Shown: positions 11,113 to 21,027 of the stretch, piece by piece
Layout: each line of letters opens with the position of its first letter
Position numbering within the stretch: the stretch's first letter is position 1
Source: Volutella citrinella
Taxonomy: Eukaryota > Ascomycota > Sordariomycetes > Hypocreales > Nectriaceae
Assembly: GCA_034401135.1 (NCBI GenBank)
Contig: JAWZSP010000008.1
Coordinates: forward strand, 496,001 to 560,000
DNA: 64,000 nucleotides
Direction: 5' to 3'
Made by a program: the position numbers and the translations under genes
Notes under the pieces: generated by a model
Databases searched by the model: none
Seen by the model: the letters and a program-made list of their open reading frames with translations, nothing else
Told to the model about the DNA's origin: nothing

Positions 11113-12417
11113 CTAATCGTCGTCCTTCTGGAATCCTCGACCGCGACCTCCGCCCATCCGCGCCGCCAGGTCCAACTTGCCTGCCGCCTGGCGGTGCAGC
11201 CCATTGACGAAGCCCCGGTCTCCCCCACGGTCCCGCGCCCGGTCATCCGCCTCCCGCAGCGTCCGCTCCCGATCCTCCAGTGCGGCCAGTCGCTTCACCC
11301 GATCGTCATCCAGATCCGTAGCCGCAGACTGCATGGCCGCCAGCTTGCGCTGTCGCTCAGCCTCCTTCTCCGCATCGTCCTCCCCGTTGTTGCGGGCATT
11401 GCCCCCGTTGAAGCGCTGGTTGCGATCTCGGTTGTCGCCCCCGTAGCTGCGCCGGTTGTCGCGCCTGGAGTCGCCATTGTGGCCGTTGCGCTCAGAACGC
11501 CCTTGAGGCGCAGAGCGCCTGCGATGCGATCGTTCGTCATCCGAGGCTGAGTGGTCCCTTCGCTTTGTGTCATCCCCCCTGCGCTCATCGTCATCCCGGC
11601 GGCGATGCGACTCCCGACGCTCTGAGCGGTCTCTATCGTCGTCACGTCGTCGATGGCGCCGTGACTCCATTTCGTCATCCGAATATTCCCGCTTTGACCG
11701 TGAGTGTCTCTCTGATGATCGGTCGTCGCGGCTCCGATACCGGGGCTCATCGCGATCCTCATCTCGACCTCGAGGGCTTCGGGAACGCGAGTATGACCTT
11801 CGTCGCCTGTGTCGTCTGTCGTCTGAGTCTCGGCTCCTGCTGTGGTGGCGATGTCTTCGGCGGTGCCGATCCTCCCTTCTCCTCGACTTGTCCTTCTTGT
11901 GGTCGTCCTCGATGCCTTTGGAGGCCAGTAGCTGCCGTCGCTTGATGGGGTCGTTCATGATGGCCTCGTATGCCGCCTGCTCCTGTCGCTTGATGGCAAG
12001 CAGGGGGTCGTCCCGAATCTTGGATGCGGTGTCGCGCGCGCTGTTGGCGTTTTGCAAGGCCATGAAGCTTTCGGCTCCCGCCTGCTTCTCCAGCATCTTG
12101 TGCTCATTGCCCTTGATGAGGTTGTCGATTCGTCGCTTGCCCAAAAGGTAGGCTTCCGTCTCTTCTGTCGTGCCAGTCTGGCCATCTGTCGGGCCCTGGT
12201 ACATCCAGTCGACGCGATCGATTTTCTTCTTTCCACCTGCAGCCTCTAGTTGCCGCTGCAGCTCTTCCTTGGCCCGCTCCTCTTTGATCTCGTTGATGCG
12301 CTGCTGGGTGCGCTTGCGCTCGGCAAGCGCCTTCTGCTCCTCATCGTAGACGGCGGCTTGGTTCCGGCGCAAGCCGGGGTGGAACGACTTCTTGAGGTTG
12401 AGATCGCCGCCACCCAT
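11113..12417 (-). CDS. CWC25: Pre-mRNA-splicing factor CWC25
   Basis: Single-exon gene for 434 residues on the minus strand. The N-terminus [14 protein letters not shown] and the following helical stretch (about 10-60) match the Cir_N/CWC25 N-terminal domain. The WMYQGP segment near residue 70 and EEYLLGKRR-like stretch are also characteristic of CWC25. The rest is a long low-complexity Arg/Asp/Ser/Glu-rich tail with RS and RD repeats, common in spliceosome proteins. CWC25 joins the Prp19-associated spliceosome after Prp2 action and supports the first transesterification step. It acts in the nucleus. The start at 12417 is fixed by the conserved N-terminus. Four GATAAG elements lie about 110-145 bp upstream. 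Confidence 0.93.
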   Translation of the reverse strand: MGGGDLNLKKSFHPGLRRNQAAVYDEEQKALAERKRTQQRINEIKEERAKEELQRQLEAAGGKKKIDRVDWMYQGPTDGQTGTTEETEAYLLGKRRIDNLIKGNEHKMLEKQAGAESFMALQNANSARDTASKIRDDPLLAIKRQEQAAYEAIMNDPIKRRQLLASKGIEDDHKKDKSRRREDRHRRRHRHHSRSRDSDDRRHRRRRSYSRSRSPRGRDEDRDEPRYRSRDDRSSERHSRSKREYSDDEMESRRHRRRDDDRDRSERRESHRRRDDDERRGDDTKRRDHSASDDERSHRRRSAPQGRSERNGHNGDSRRDNRRSYGGDNRDRNQRFNGGNARNNGEDDAEKEAERQRKLAAMQSAATDLDDDRVKRLAALEDRERTLREADDRARDRGGDRGFVNGLHRQAAGKLDLAARMGGGRGRGFQKDDD

Positions 12418-13041
12418 GATGAATGTTGAGAGCGGTTGTGGTTGTGAAAAGATGAAAGTTGCAGGTGTGAGGCCGCCGTTGGAAGGGTGGCGACTGTTGG
12501 GTGTGTCCCAGCCATCTGGAAAAGTCTTATCGCTTATCGCTTATCGGCGGCAGAAGCCTTATCAGGTGATGGTGCCATGTCAGCTACCCTAGCCTTCAAC
12601 CTGGACAATGAACGTTTGTCAACGATGATGTGCAATTATAATGTTTGCGTTTAGAATAATGAGTTTTAAGTAGTATAGAGACTCATGATTCGCTTTGTAT
12701 GCCGGAATGTTTCAGCTGTCGCTCAAGTACTAGCCCACATCACATTGCGCACAATCCCAACTCACAATGGGACAATTGAGTCAAGCAATTTGAAGTAAGA
12801 GAAACATAATCAAACACAGACACAATTTAAGATCAATTAGGACCAAGAACACAATCGCCTTGCTCTCGACAGCAAATCACGGATAATCGTTCTTCATCAA
12901 GGTGGTTCAAGTTGGTGTATGGTATTTTGCATGGTATTGTACAGTCATCTTTCATGGCTCAGACGTCCTGGCCTGCCTTCAAACCGGCCCTAGTCATACA
13001 ATTCTTCGATTGATCCTCCTCTGCATCACATCGCTCCTTCT
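12418..13041. other. Region between uS14m and CWC25
   Basis: About 620 bp. It holds the CWC25 promoter, with its cluster of GATAAG elements, and the 3' untranslated region of the uS14m gene. Nothing else was recognised. Confidence 0.55.
12526..12563 (-). promoter_or_regulatory. Cluster of four GATAAG elements upstream of CWC25
   Basis: CTTATC (GATAAG on the minus strand) occurs at 12526-12531, 12533-12538, 12540-12545 and 12558-12563. The first three are spaced exactly 7 bp apart. They lie 109-146 bp upstream of the CWC25 start. GATAAG is the core site of fungal GATA factors, but function here is inferred. Confidence 0.45.
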
Positions 13042-13562
13042 CTACCAGCTAGCCCTGCTGACACCGGGCAGGTTGCCGGCCAAGGCCTCCATTCGGAAGT
13101 TGAACTGCTCAGGTCAGCCGCGTCCTCGCACGACTCGTGGGGCGCCTTACTCTTGTCATCTTGAAATCGCTCAGCACACCGCGACCCTGGCCGCCCATGA
13201 TGCATCGGTTTCGGATCTGGGTCGGGCGAGTGTAGCAATGCATCTGGGTCAGTTGGAGCTGGGCCTCGGCGCGGACTCGGGGGGGTAGGGTGGTGTTGCG
13301 GATGATGTAGCGGAGGGCTTGCCTGGGACGAGGTTAGTTCGGTCGGCTCTCAATTCGATTGACCCAGCCCGCCGGCGACGTCGAGCTGCGTGCGGTCGTC
13401 GCGGGGGCCACGAGGCGATGCTGGGCGGGAAAAAGAGTTTGCGCACCTCTCCGTCTCGTGCGCCTCAAAGACCTTGCGCTTGGTGTGGTCGCGCAGGGTG
13501 CGGACGTTGACGAAGCAGCCCAGGTCGAGCTTCTTGGCGCGGAACATGGACATGCTGGGCAA
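13042..13562 (-). CDS. MRP2: Mitochondrial small-subunit ribosomal protein uS14m (Mrp2)
   Basis: Three exons on the minus strand: 13447-13562, 13151-13322 and 13042-13104. Both introns are GT-AG with visible CTAAC or CTGAC branch sites. The spliced protein has about 116 residues, the usual length for this family. Motifs include MFRAKKLDLGCF at the N-terminus, TLPPRVRAEAQLQL in the middle, and near the C-terminus NRCIMGGQGRGV, typical of uS14 proteins, ending in GNLPGVSRASW. It is a structural protein of the mitochondrial small ribosomal subunit. Two in-frame ATGs (13562 and 13553) are possible starts; a CAG just before the second could be the 3' end of a leader intron, so the exact start is uncertain. 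Confidence 0.92.
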
Positions 13563-14603
13563 TTGGGCGTCGTCGACGTCTTGGGAAGGGCAATGGCAGC
13601 AGCTGTCGTGATGCTTCGTGGGGATGCCAAACCAAAAGTCGAGGCCGGATCACGCGTGGGTGGAGATTTGCCGAACTAACGCCGATACACTCACTGGCCT
13701 CCACTTTGCTAACGGCCTTGCTACTGGCCTTGCTTGTTATGGGCGGGATGCAGGCCACTCCGTGTAAGCCTGGCCCGCTCATGACAACAACGATCTGGAA
13801 TAATTGATCCGATGAGGCACCGGCTAACTCGAGAGTTCGCATTATTGTCATTCTGGATGCATCGATTTTCTGTTTGTTGCCAGGCACTACTTTTCGTAGT
13901 GAAAGACAATGGACCGATCGGAGCCATTGTGGGGGTCTGGGGCACCAAGATTATCCCCGTTACGGACACATGTTCGAGCCTCATATGATGGGGATTGGCG
14001 TAAATCTAAAGCGAATCTAGTTGTTGACTTAGAACCGGATGGCAAAGTTGCCGGCGACGCCTATCTGCTGCTGCATCGCCGGGCTGGACAAGTCAAGAAG
14101 CCGGATGCCAGGAGCATAGGTACAGAGAGATAAGGTGACGTATGGAAGGGGCAGTACGGCAAGCCAAGGCTGCTCGGGCCGCCTGTCCCCCAAGCCTTGA
14201 TCCCCCTGCGTCGTACACTGGACCTCCACTGTCGTGCATCTCCCCGCGCCCGCCGAGGGGCCATCCTTTCCCTCTCCATCATAGCATTGAACCCTCACCA
14301 TCCCTCATCCCCCATCCCGCCTTCATTATCCACCTGGCTCTCTGGGACGCACTCAAAAAAGACTTCATAATCCCGCCGACTGGCCGAGGTGGCATCATCA
14401 CAAGGTCGCATGGCTATGACGCGACCCAAACTCTGCTTGCCCCGGATCAGCGCTTGTTCTAGAAACGGCCAGACCTGCTCATCTTGAGCTTACTTGCAAT
14501 TACTTCAACCCCCGCATTCTTATTGACCGCCTGTCCCCGGATCTTCCTTGGGGTTTAGCATTAAGTTGGCAACTGACAACGACTCATCCCCATTGCTCCC
14601 GCC
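13563..14603. other. Divergent promoter region between uS14m and the GH3 gene
   Basis: About 1 kb between two genes read apart. It must hold both promoters. Only short chance frames are present, and no repeat or RNA gene was recognised. Confidence 0.55.
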
Positions 14604-17477
14604 ATGAGCTTCGCCGCCAATCCCAGCGCCGAGCGGCTGCTTGGCTCGACGGGTAGACACTCCCATGATGGGAGCCAGTTTTCTGATGGAGACTCGGATC
14701 TCGATGCCATGGATGTTTTGGATAAGGACCTGTTCATGGACCCTGCCGACCCATCTGTGCACTCGAGCCCAACCTCAAAACTGTCAGCAAAGAAAAGATC
14801 ATGTTGTTTGTGCTGCATACCACGCTCGGGCCCTCGCCGACGATGGTGTCTCATTATCACCGGTTTAGTCGCCATCGCCTGGGCCATTATATCCTTCTAC
14901 TCCTGGAAGTTCTACAGCAAACCGCCCGCCGATGGCAGGTCCCCATCCTGGTATCCCAGCCCCAAGGGCGGCACCGTCAAGCAGTGGGCCGAGAGCTACA
15001 AGAAGGCCGCCGACATGGTTTCACGCATGACGCTGCCTGAAAAGGTCAATGTCACCACCGGCACCGGCTTCAGCATGGGACTGGCCGTGGGGAACACAGG
15101 CCCCGCCGTCCATGTCGGTTTCCCCGGTCTTGCACTACAGGACGGGCCATTGGGCATTCGGTTCGCCCAGAATGCAACGGCTTTCCCCGCTGGCATCACT
15201 GTCGGTGCTACCTGGAACAAGGCGCTGATGTATGAGAGAGGTAAGGCGCACGGGTTGGAGGCACGAGGAAAAGGCATAAATGTCCTCCTGGGACCCTGTG
15301 TTGGCCCTCTGGGTAGGATGCCCGCCGGTGGCAGAAATTGGGAAGGCTTTGGCGCCGACCCTTACCTGCAAGGCATTGCTGCTGCGCAGACCGTCAAGGG
15401 CATTCAGGAACAGGGCGTCATGGCGACGATCAAGCACTTTGTGGGGAACGAGCAGGAGCACTTCCGCATCTCGTATGAATGGGGTCTGCTGAACGCCATC
15501 TCATCCAACATTGACGACCGCACTCTGCACGAGCTGTATGCCTGGCCGTTTGCTGATGCCGTCAAGGCGGGCGTCGCCAGCGTCATGTGTTCCTACAACA
15601 TGGTCAACAGCTCGTATGCCTGCGCCAACTCCAAGCTGCTCAACGGAGTCCTCAAAGATGAGATGGGATTCCAGGGCTTCGTCATGTCTGACTGGCTCGC
15701 GCAGAAGTCGGGCGTCGCGAGCGCGCTGGCCGGCCTTGACATGACTATGCCCGGCGACGGCTTGATCTGGCAGGATGGTAACTCGCTTTGGGGACCTCGA
15801 CTCACCCAGGCGGTCCTGAATGGATCTCTGCCGGTAGAACGCCTGAATGACATGGCAGTGCGCATCGTTGCGTCCTGGTACCAGCTCGGGCAGGATAACA
15901 AGGAGCTGTATGATGGCGAAGGCCCCAACTTCTCGTCGTGGACTCAGGAAAAGATGGGCGTGATTGCTCCTGCCAGCGGCTCAGCGCAGGAAAAGGTCGA
16001 GGTCAACAAGTTTGTCAATGTCCAGGGCAACCACTCAACCGTTGCGCATCAAGTGGCCGCAGAAGGCACCGTGCTCCTCAAGAACGACGGAATATTGCCC
16101 CTGAGCCGCGATGGGTCGCAAGAGAAAAGACAAGAAGGGCGCGACGACAAATTTCGGGTTGGAATATTTGGTGAGGATGCAGGTCCAGGCAAGGGCCCGA
16201 ATGCCTGCGCGGACCGGAGCTGCAACCAGGGCACTCTCGGTTCAGGCTGGGGCAGCGGTGCAGTGGAATTCCCGTACCTCACGACGCCGGTCGATGCTCT
16301 GAAGAAGAACTTCAACAAGGATAAGGTCGATGTTGTGGAGTTTCTTTCCGACAAGCTCCCCTCGTCCAAGCAGCATGGCAACATCATCGACAGGGATGTG
16401 TGCCTCGTATTTGTAAATGCCGACTCGGGCGAGGGCTTTCTCTCGTGGAGCAATGTCCGTGCGGACCGAAACGATCTCTATTTGCAGAAGGGCGGGGATG
16501 ACCTCGTGATAGCGGTGGCGGATCTATGCGGCGGCGGAAAGGGATCCACGGTCGTGGTTATGCACGCTGTCGGCCCAGTTGTGGTGGACAAGTGGATTGA
16601 TCACCCCAACGTCAAGGCGGTGCTGACGGCCAACCTGCCCGGCCAGGAGAGCGGCGATGCCATCGCCAGCATCCTGTTCGGCGACGAGAACCCCAGCGGC
16701 AAGCTGCCCTACACGATTGGCAAGTCGCTGGAGGCGTACGGAAAGGCGGGACAGATCATGTACATGCCGAATGGCGTGTTGCCCCAGCAGGACTTTGACG
16801 AGGGTCTGTACATTGACTACAGGCACTTTGACAAGCATGGCATCGAGCCACGATACGAGTTTGGCTACGGTCTGTCGTATACGACGTTTGGGTTCAAGGA
16901 TATCAAGGTGACGGCGCGCAAGGCCAAGTCAGCGCTGCCACCGAAGCGGCCCGGGCCCAGCGCGACGGCCCCCGATTTCGATAAGAGCATTCCCAGCGTG
17001 GAGGAGGCGCTGTTCCCGAAGGGTATTCGGCGGCTCAAGGGGTACATCTATCCTTACATCAAGTCTGCCAAGGACATCAAGCAGGGAGACTACCCGTACC
17101 CCGAAGGATACGACGTGCAGCCGCCGCTGTCAGAGGCGGGGGGCGACGAGGGTGGAAACCCGGACCTATGGGAGACGTATGTCACGGTGACGGTGGAGGT
17201 GACCAACACGGGCGCCGTCGAGGGCAAGGTGGTTCCGCAGCTGTACCTTTCGTACCCCGAGGGCGGCGACGTCGACTTTCCCGTGAGAGTGCTCCGGGGA
17301 TTCGACAAGGTGCTGCTCAGCAAGGGGGAGACCAAGACGGTCTCATTCGACCTCACCCGGCGCGACCTGAGCTATTGGGACGTGGGGAGACAGAACTGGG
17401 TCATGGTCGAGGACGGCGAGTATTCGTTCGCCGTCGGCGAGAGCTCTCGTGACCTGCGGCTCAAGGCCAGCTGGTGA
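14604..17477 (+). CDS. Membrane-anchored GH3 beta-glucosidase
   Basis: Single-exon gene for 957 residues. It matches fungal GH3 beta-glucosidases from about residue 120 to the end. Visible features are the LxDGPLGIR substrate-binding segment, GRNWEGFGADPYL, KHFVGNEQEHFR, and the nucleophile region GFVMSDW with Asp near 363. The (alpha/beta)6 sandwich domain and a C-terminal fibronectin-III-like domain follow. Instead of a cleavable signal peptide there is an N-terminal cytosolic stretch of about 80 residues, rich in Ser and Asp and ending in Cys and Arg, then one hydrophobic segment at about 81-100. This makes it a type II membrane protein with the enzyme outside the cell or in the lumen. The likely role is hydrolysis of beta-glucosides or cello-oligosaccharides at the cell surface. 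Confidence 0.92.
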   Translation: MSFAANPSAERLLGSTGRHSHDGSQFSDGDSDLDAMDVLDKDLFMDPADPSVHSSPTSKLSAKKRSCCLCCIPRSGPRRRWCLIITGLVAIAWAIISFYSWKFYSKPPADGRSPSWYPSPKGGTVKQWAESYKKAADMVSRMTLPEKVNVTTGTGFSMGLAVGNTGPAVHVGFPGLALQDGPLGIRFAQNATAFPAGITVGATWNKALMYERGKAHGLEARGKGINVLLGPCVGPLGRMPAGGRNWEGFGADPYLQGIAAAQTVKGIQEQGVMATIKHFVGNEQEHFRISYEWGLLNAISSNIDDRTLHELYAWPFADAVKAGVASVMCSYNMVNSSYACANSKLLNGVLKDEMGFQGFVMSDWLAQKSGVASALAGLDMTMPGDGLIWQDGNSLWGPRLTQAVLNGSLPVERLNDMAVRIVASWYQLGQDNKELYDGEGPNFSSWTQEKMGVIAPASGSAQEKVEVNKFVNVQGNHSTVAHQVAAEGTVLLKNDGILPLSRDGSQEKRQEGRDDKFRVGIFGEDAGPGKGPNACADRSCNQGTLGSGWGSGAVEFPYLTTPVDALKKNFNKDKVDVVEFLSDKLPSSKQHGNIIDRDVCLVFVNADSGEGFLSWSNVRADRNDLYLQKGGDDLVIAVADLCGGGKGSTVVVMHAVGPVVVDKWIDHPNVKAVLTANLPGQESGDAIASILFGDENPSGKLPYTIGKSLEAYGKAGQIMYMPNGVLPQQDFDEGLYIDYRHFDKHGIEPRYEFGYGLSYTTFGFKDIKVTARKAKSALPPKRPGPSATAPDFDKSIPSVEEALFPKGIRRLKGYIYPYIKSAKDIKQGDYPYPEGYDVQPPLSEAGGDEGGNPDLWETYVTVTVEVTNTGAVEGKVVPQLYLSYPEGGDVDFPVRVLRGFDKVLLSKGETKTVSFDLTRRDLSYWDVGRQNWVMVEDGEYSFAVGESSRDLRLKASW

Positions 17478-20419
17478 TGACGGGACGGACAAGGTGGGAA
17501 TTGAATGCGGCCGGTGGCGTCGACGACCGGAGCTGATGCCAATATGTGTGTGTGTGTGTGTGTGTATACCTGTTAGCGATTGAGCGCTTATCGTAGAATC
17601 TGATGCGGGAACCAACAGAGACGCGCTTGTTTTGTCCTGTTTTGTCCTGTCATGCACTATTGCTATCCCGATGCAGCCCTGGTGAATCGCAAATACGAGG
17701 TCGAGCTGGGGGTTGGCGCACATCTGCCAATGGCGGGCTCTCAAAGGAAGCCGTGAGGAGTAACTAGGAGGAGAGTCCCCGATGAACATGGTGGCGCAGC
17801 GGCCATATCCCGATGGGACACGGGGAGCAAGGTGCGCCTACTGACCACTGATTCACCTCGCATCGGCGTGGTCGAGCTTTGCCGCGCGACTATCGCCGCA
17901 GAGACGCCGTAGCAGAGGCCGCCTATGGGGGTGTTTGTGGTTGCTGGCGGCTGTGGTTGGCGGGTAGCCGCGACGAAGCTGACCGTGATGCCGTCCGCGG
18001 GCGGATGCAGACACACGCGCGCACACACTCTCCGCACACCCACAAGTCTCAAGCTTGCAGCTGCCGCGGAGGAGTGCCGGCATTGCATCACATAGCACCA
18101 TGTCACATCTCATCGGACTACCTGCATCGGACTGTTGAGGTATTACATCGCTTCGCACCACATCGCATCGGTCGATGGATAGACGCAGACATACGGCCCC
18201 CATGCTGCGAACAAGACAAGTCCTGCAGTTCTGGCACTTATTCGGACCCCGAGCATCCACTTGCCGCCGGCTAGCTATCCATCAGGCCAAACAAGTCATG
18301 CCTAGCCACCAAAGGGCGTGACTCTCTCTGCTTCCCATGTCAAACGCAAATTCTCCGGCGCACGAGCCTGGGCCTTTGGACTTTCAGTGGGCGATTCTGC
18401 CTTGTGGGCTGCCGTCCCCCGGGCGTGGGGGCCGCAAGAGGTCGGCGCCCGGTGCCTGTTTCTGGGCGTCCCGGGCTCGACTCACACTCGGCCGACTGAC
18501 GAGCGTGCATCTGAGTAAAAGCTGCAAGGACTTAGTTACCCACTCAAGATTCCTCCAATTTTCTCTGACCGGCGTTGCATGTTGCCAGTGGTGGGTTTGC
18601 GAGGCCAATCTCGGGCTTTCGTGTCTCTGGTGTTAGTTGGACTGACGCCAAGCCACGGCCGAGAAAGATGCGTCTCCCGGACAAGCCCGAGACCTCGAGC
18701 GGCGAGCGTTCTAATTTCATCGAGAGTTGCCGTGCTGAAGCCGCCAATCAAGTCACACACGCGCGTTTGTTGCTAAAGCTGGGAGACGGTGCTGCTGGTA
18801 TAGAGAGCCACAGAGCCACCGAGCCACAGCACAGCCACAGCCGGGACGGGATTCGCGAGAGCCACCACATCCCGGCGCCGTATCCCATCCCTTTCATCCA
18901 AGGCTCTCTGCCTGCGCGGCAACCAGTCAAGCGCGCGCTTGTTGCTTCTGGCTGGCTGGGGTCGCGGATGAGCCTCAGGTCGTGTGGTGGCTTGATGCAG
19001 CTCGCCTGGCCCAATGACATGGCCGTCGAGGCAGGCGGCGCTGGAGCCGAGCTGAGCTGACTGCCCGCTGAAGCCCGACCCGCACAGCACCGTACAACAG
19101 CGGGAGAGCCCCGTGCGGCACGCTAAGCCCCGGTCGCTTTGCCTTGCACAGGCGCCGACTCAGCCCCCAAATCTGACGTGAGGGCGCGATGCGATGCCCT
19201 GATTGCCTGCCTGCCCTCGCTTGACAGCCGCGACTGGATACGCCACGATACGGCTCGCGACCGAGAAGCGCCCTTTGGGTGGACTGGCTCGAGCGGTAGG
19301 GCTGATGCCCGGGGAACTGCTGATTGCATTGCCGAAGTGACTGATGGGCTGATGAGCTTTCCGTCCAGGTAAGGTATGCATGTCCTCGACCACACACACC
19401 CCACGCTGCAGCCTAGGGCATCTCTTCCCAAGACCCGGGACCAATTGCCCATTTTCATCAACTGGAGCCCGAGCCAAGCTCTTCAGACTACGCCCCCACT
19501 GCCAGAAACTGAATCTGAGATTTGCAGAGTGTGCCTTGTTTGATTCTGCCATTCGTCCCACGTTGAGCCTCTCCCCTCCCCTCCCGGGTCCGGGCGTCAC
19601 ACCCATGCCGCCTACACGGCGCCGAATCAGTATGCCGATGGCTCTGTTCCTCACCCGCTGTATACGGGCTTGCAGGGATCCCCGCGGCCCCATATGAGCA
19701 GCCATGGATCCCGCTAGCGGTGTTAGCCTCACAGCCAGAACCTCAGGGTCGGATTCCAATTCCCACACCCATGCCCGACACACGACCCAGTTCCCTGGGT
19801 CCTTGGCTGACTCGGAGCCTCGTGAATGGACCTCGCACGCCCCGGCTGGTCGAATCACGGCGCTCGCCTTGCTTCCCCATAGCCCGTGGTCGTCGCCCTT
19901 CGGCATGCGGGAGCAAGCATGTAACCCTCTCTCCCATGCTGGTCAGCGGCAACTAGCACCAAGAAAGTTGGGGGACATTCCGCAATTACAAGACATGGGC
20001 TCGTTCGATATCACCCGGGGCCTTGGTCCGTTCTTTCGATGATGCCTCGATTCAAATGCCCAGCCTGGGCCTTGGACACCCCGGACTGGGTGACTGGGTC
20101 CCCGTGATTGGAGCCTCTTCCCTACGCCGATTGACTTCATCCCGTCTTCAGCTCGAGTCCTAGATATCCTTTACGGCTTCAAGGCAACATCGGGGGCCGG
20201 ATTTCGGACTTCGTGATACAGAAGTGCACTGATGCCGTCTTGGATAAGAAGACCTTGCCGTCCTCCGCTGGATATCTCGACAAGCAGAAGCATCAACAGC
20301 GACAACAGCAAGAAAGCAGCTCAACTACAACAGACCTCGACAACTACATCAACACAACAAGGACAAGATCCGTCTCATCATTACACAGCCTGCCTGCAGC
20401 CTTTCTCCACATCCTCACT
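17478..20419. other. Gene-free region of 2.9 kb
   Basis: No gene could be supported. A (TG)n microsatellite lies at 17545-17565, and TTTTGTCCTG is repeated in tandem at about 17631-17650. A degenerate GCCAC-rich stretch lies near 18806-18843. A 248-codon minus-strand frame at 19160-19906 has no recognisable motif. The right end serves as promoter and leader for the gene starting at 20420. Confidence 0.5.
17545..17565. repeat. (TG)n microsatellite
   Basis: About ten TG dinucleotides in a row, starting 68 bp after the GH3 stop codon, in its 3' flank. Confidence 0.9.
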
Positions 20420-21027
20420 ATGGGTTCCAGCAAGAAATCCGGAGGCTCAAGCGTAAGTCGACTTCGCCTCCCCCATCTGCACGACACTGCCACCTTGAAC
20501 CCCCCTTACACTTCCTTCCTCACACCCTTCTAACACCCCGCCAGTCCATCAAGTCCCACCTCAAGTCCCTCAAGACGCACCGAGTCAACACGCTCACTGA
20601 GCTCTGCCGCATCGAGCGCGCTGCCGCCTCGTGCGAGAAGGAGGAGGACGCGCGCGAGTTCCAGGAGCCCATGACGGCAGCGTGGACGCACTACGTGACG
20701 AGCCACCAGATGCTCATCGAGCTGCGCGGCTTCACCAAGAACTACCCCTTCAGCAGCGACATCGTCGACGACGCCCACATGCGCGTCGTCGGCGACCCGG
20801 ACAGCAACCGCAGCTGGAACTTGGCCTGGCTGTGCCTCGTCAAGATGAAGTCGGATAACCTGCTCGCCTGGTACGCCTCCGTTGAGGCCGCCAAGCAAGA
20901 GATGTGGGGGGCCATGGAGCCCGACCACGGCCAGATCCTCCAGCTGGCTGCCTGCTTCGAGCACGAGTGGACTGAGGCCGTCGATACCATGCTGAGGCAC
21001 TGGCGCGGCTCCCCGACCTGGTATTAA
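20420..21027 (+). CDS. Hypothetical 171-residue protein
   Basis: Two exons, 20420-20452 and 20545-21027, around a 92-nt intron with donor GTAAGT and acceptor CCAG. The first exon encodes only MGSSKKSGGSS. The spliced product has 171 residues and is predicted mostly helical from composition, with many Trp, Glu and Lys. It has no signal peptide or membrane segment. Highlights are a basic start (IKSHLKSLKTHR) and a C-terminal half rich in Trp (WNLAWLCL, WYASVEAAKQEMW, HEWTEAV, HWRGSPTWY). Exon 2 is strongly GC-biased like neighbouring genes, which supports coding. I do not recognise a family and infer no function. Confidence 0.72.

Noticed and set aside
19160..19906. 248-codon open frame on the minus strand
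   Set aside because: Low-complexity Arg/Gly/Ser sequence with no domain, signal peptide or hydrophobic segment. Other frames in the same GC-rich DNA are equally open.
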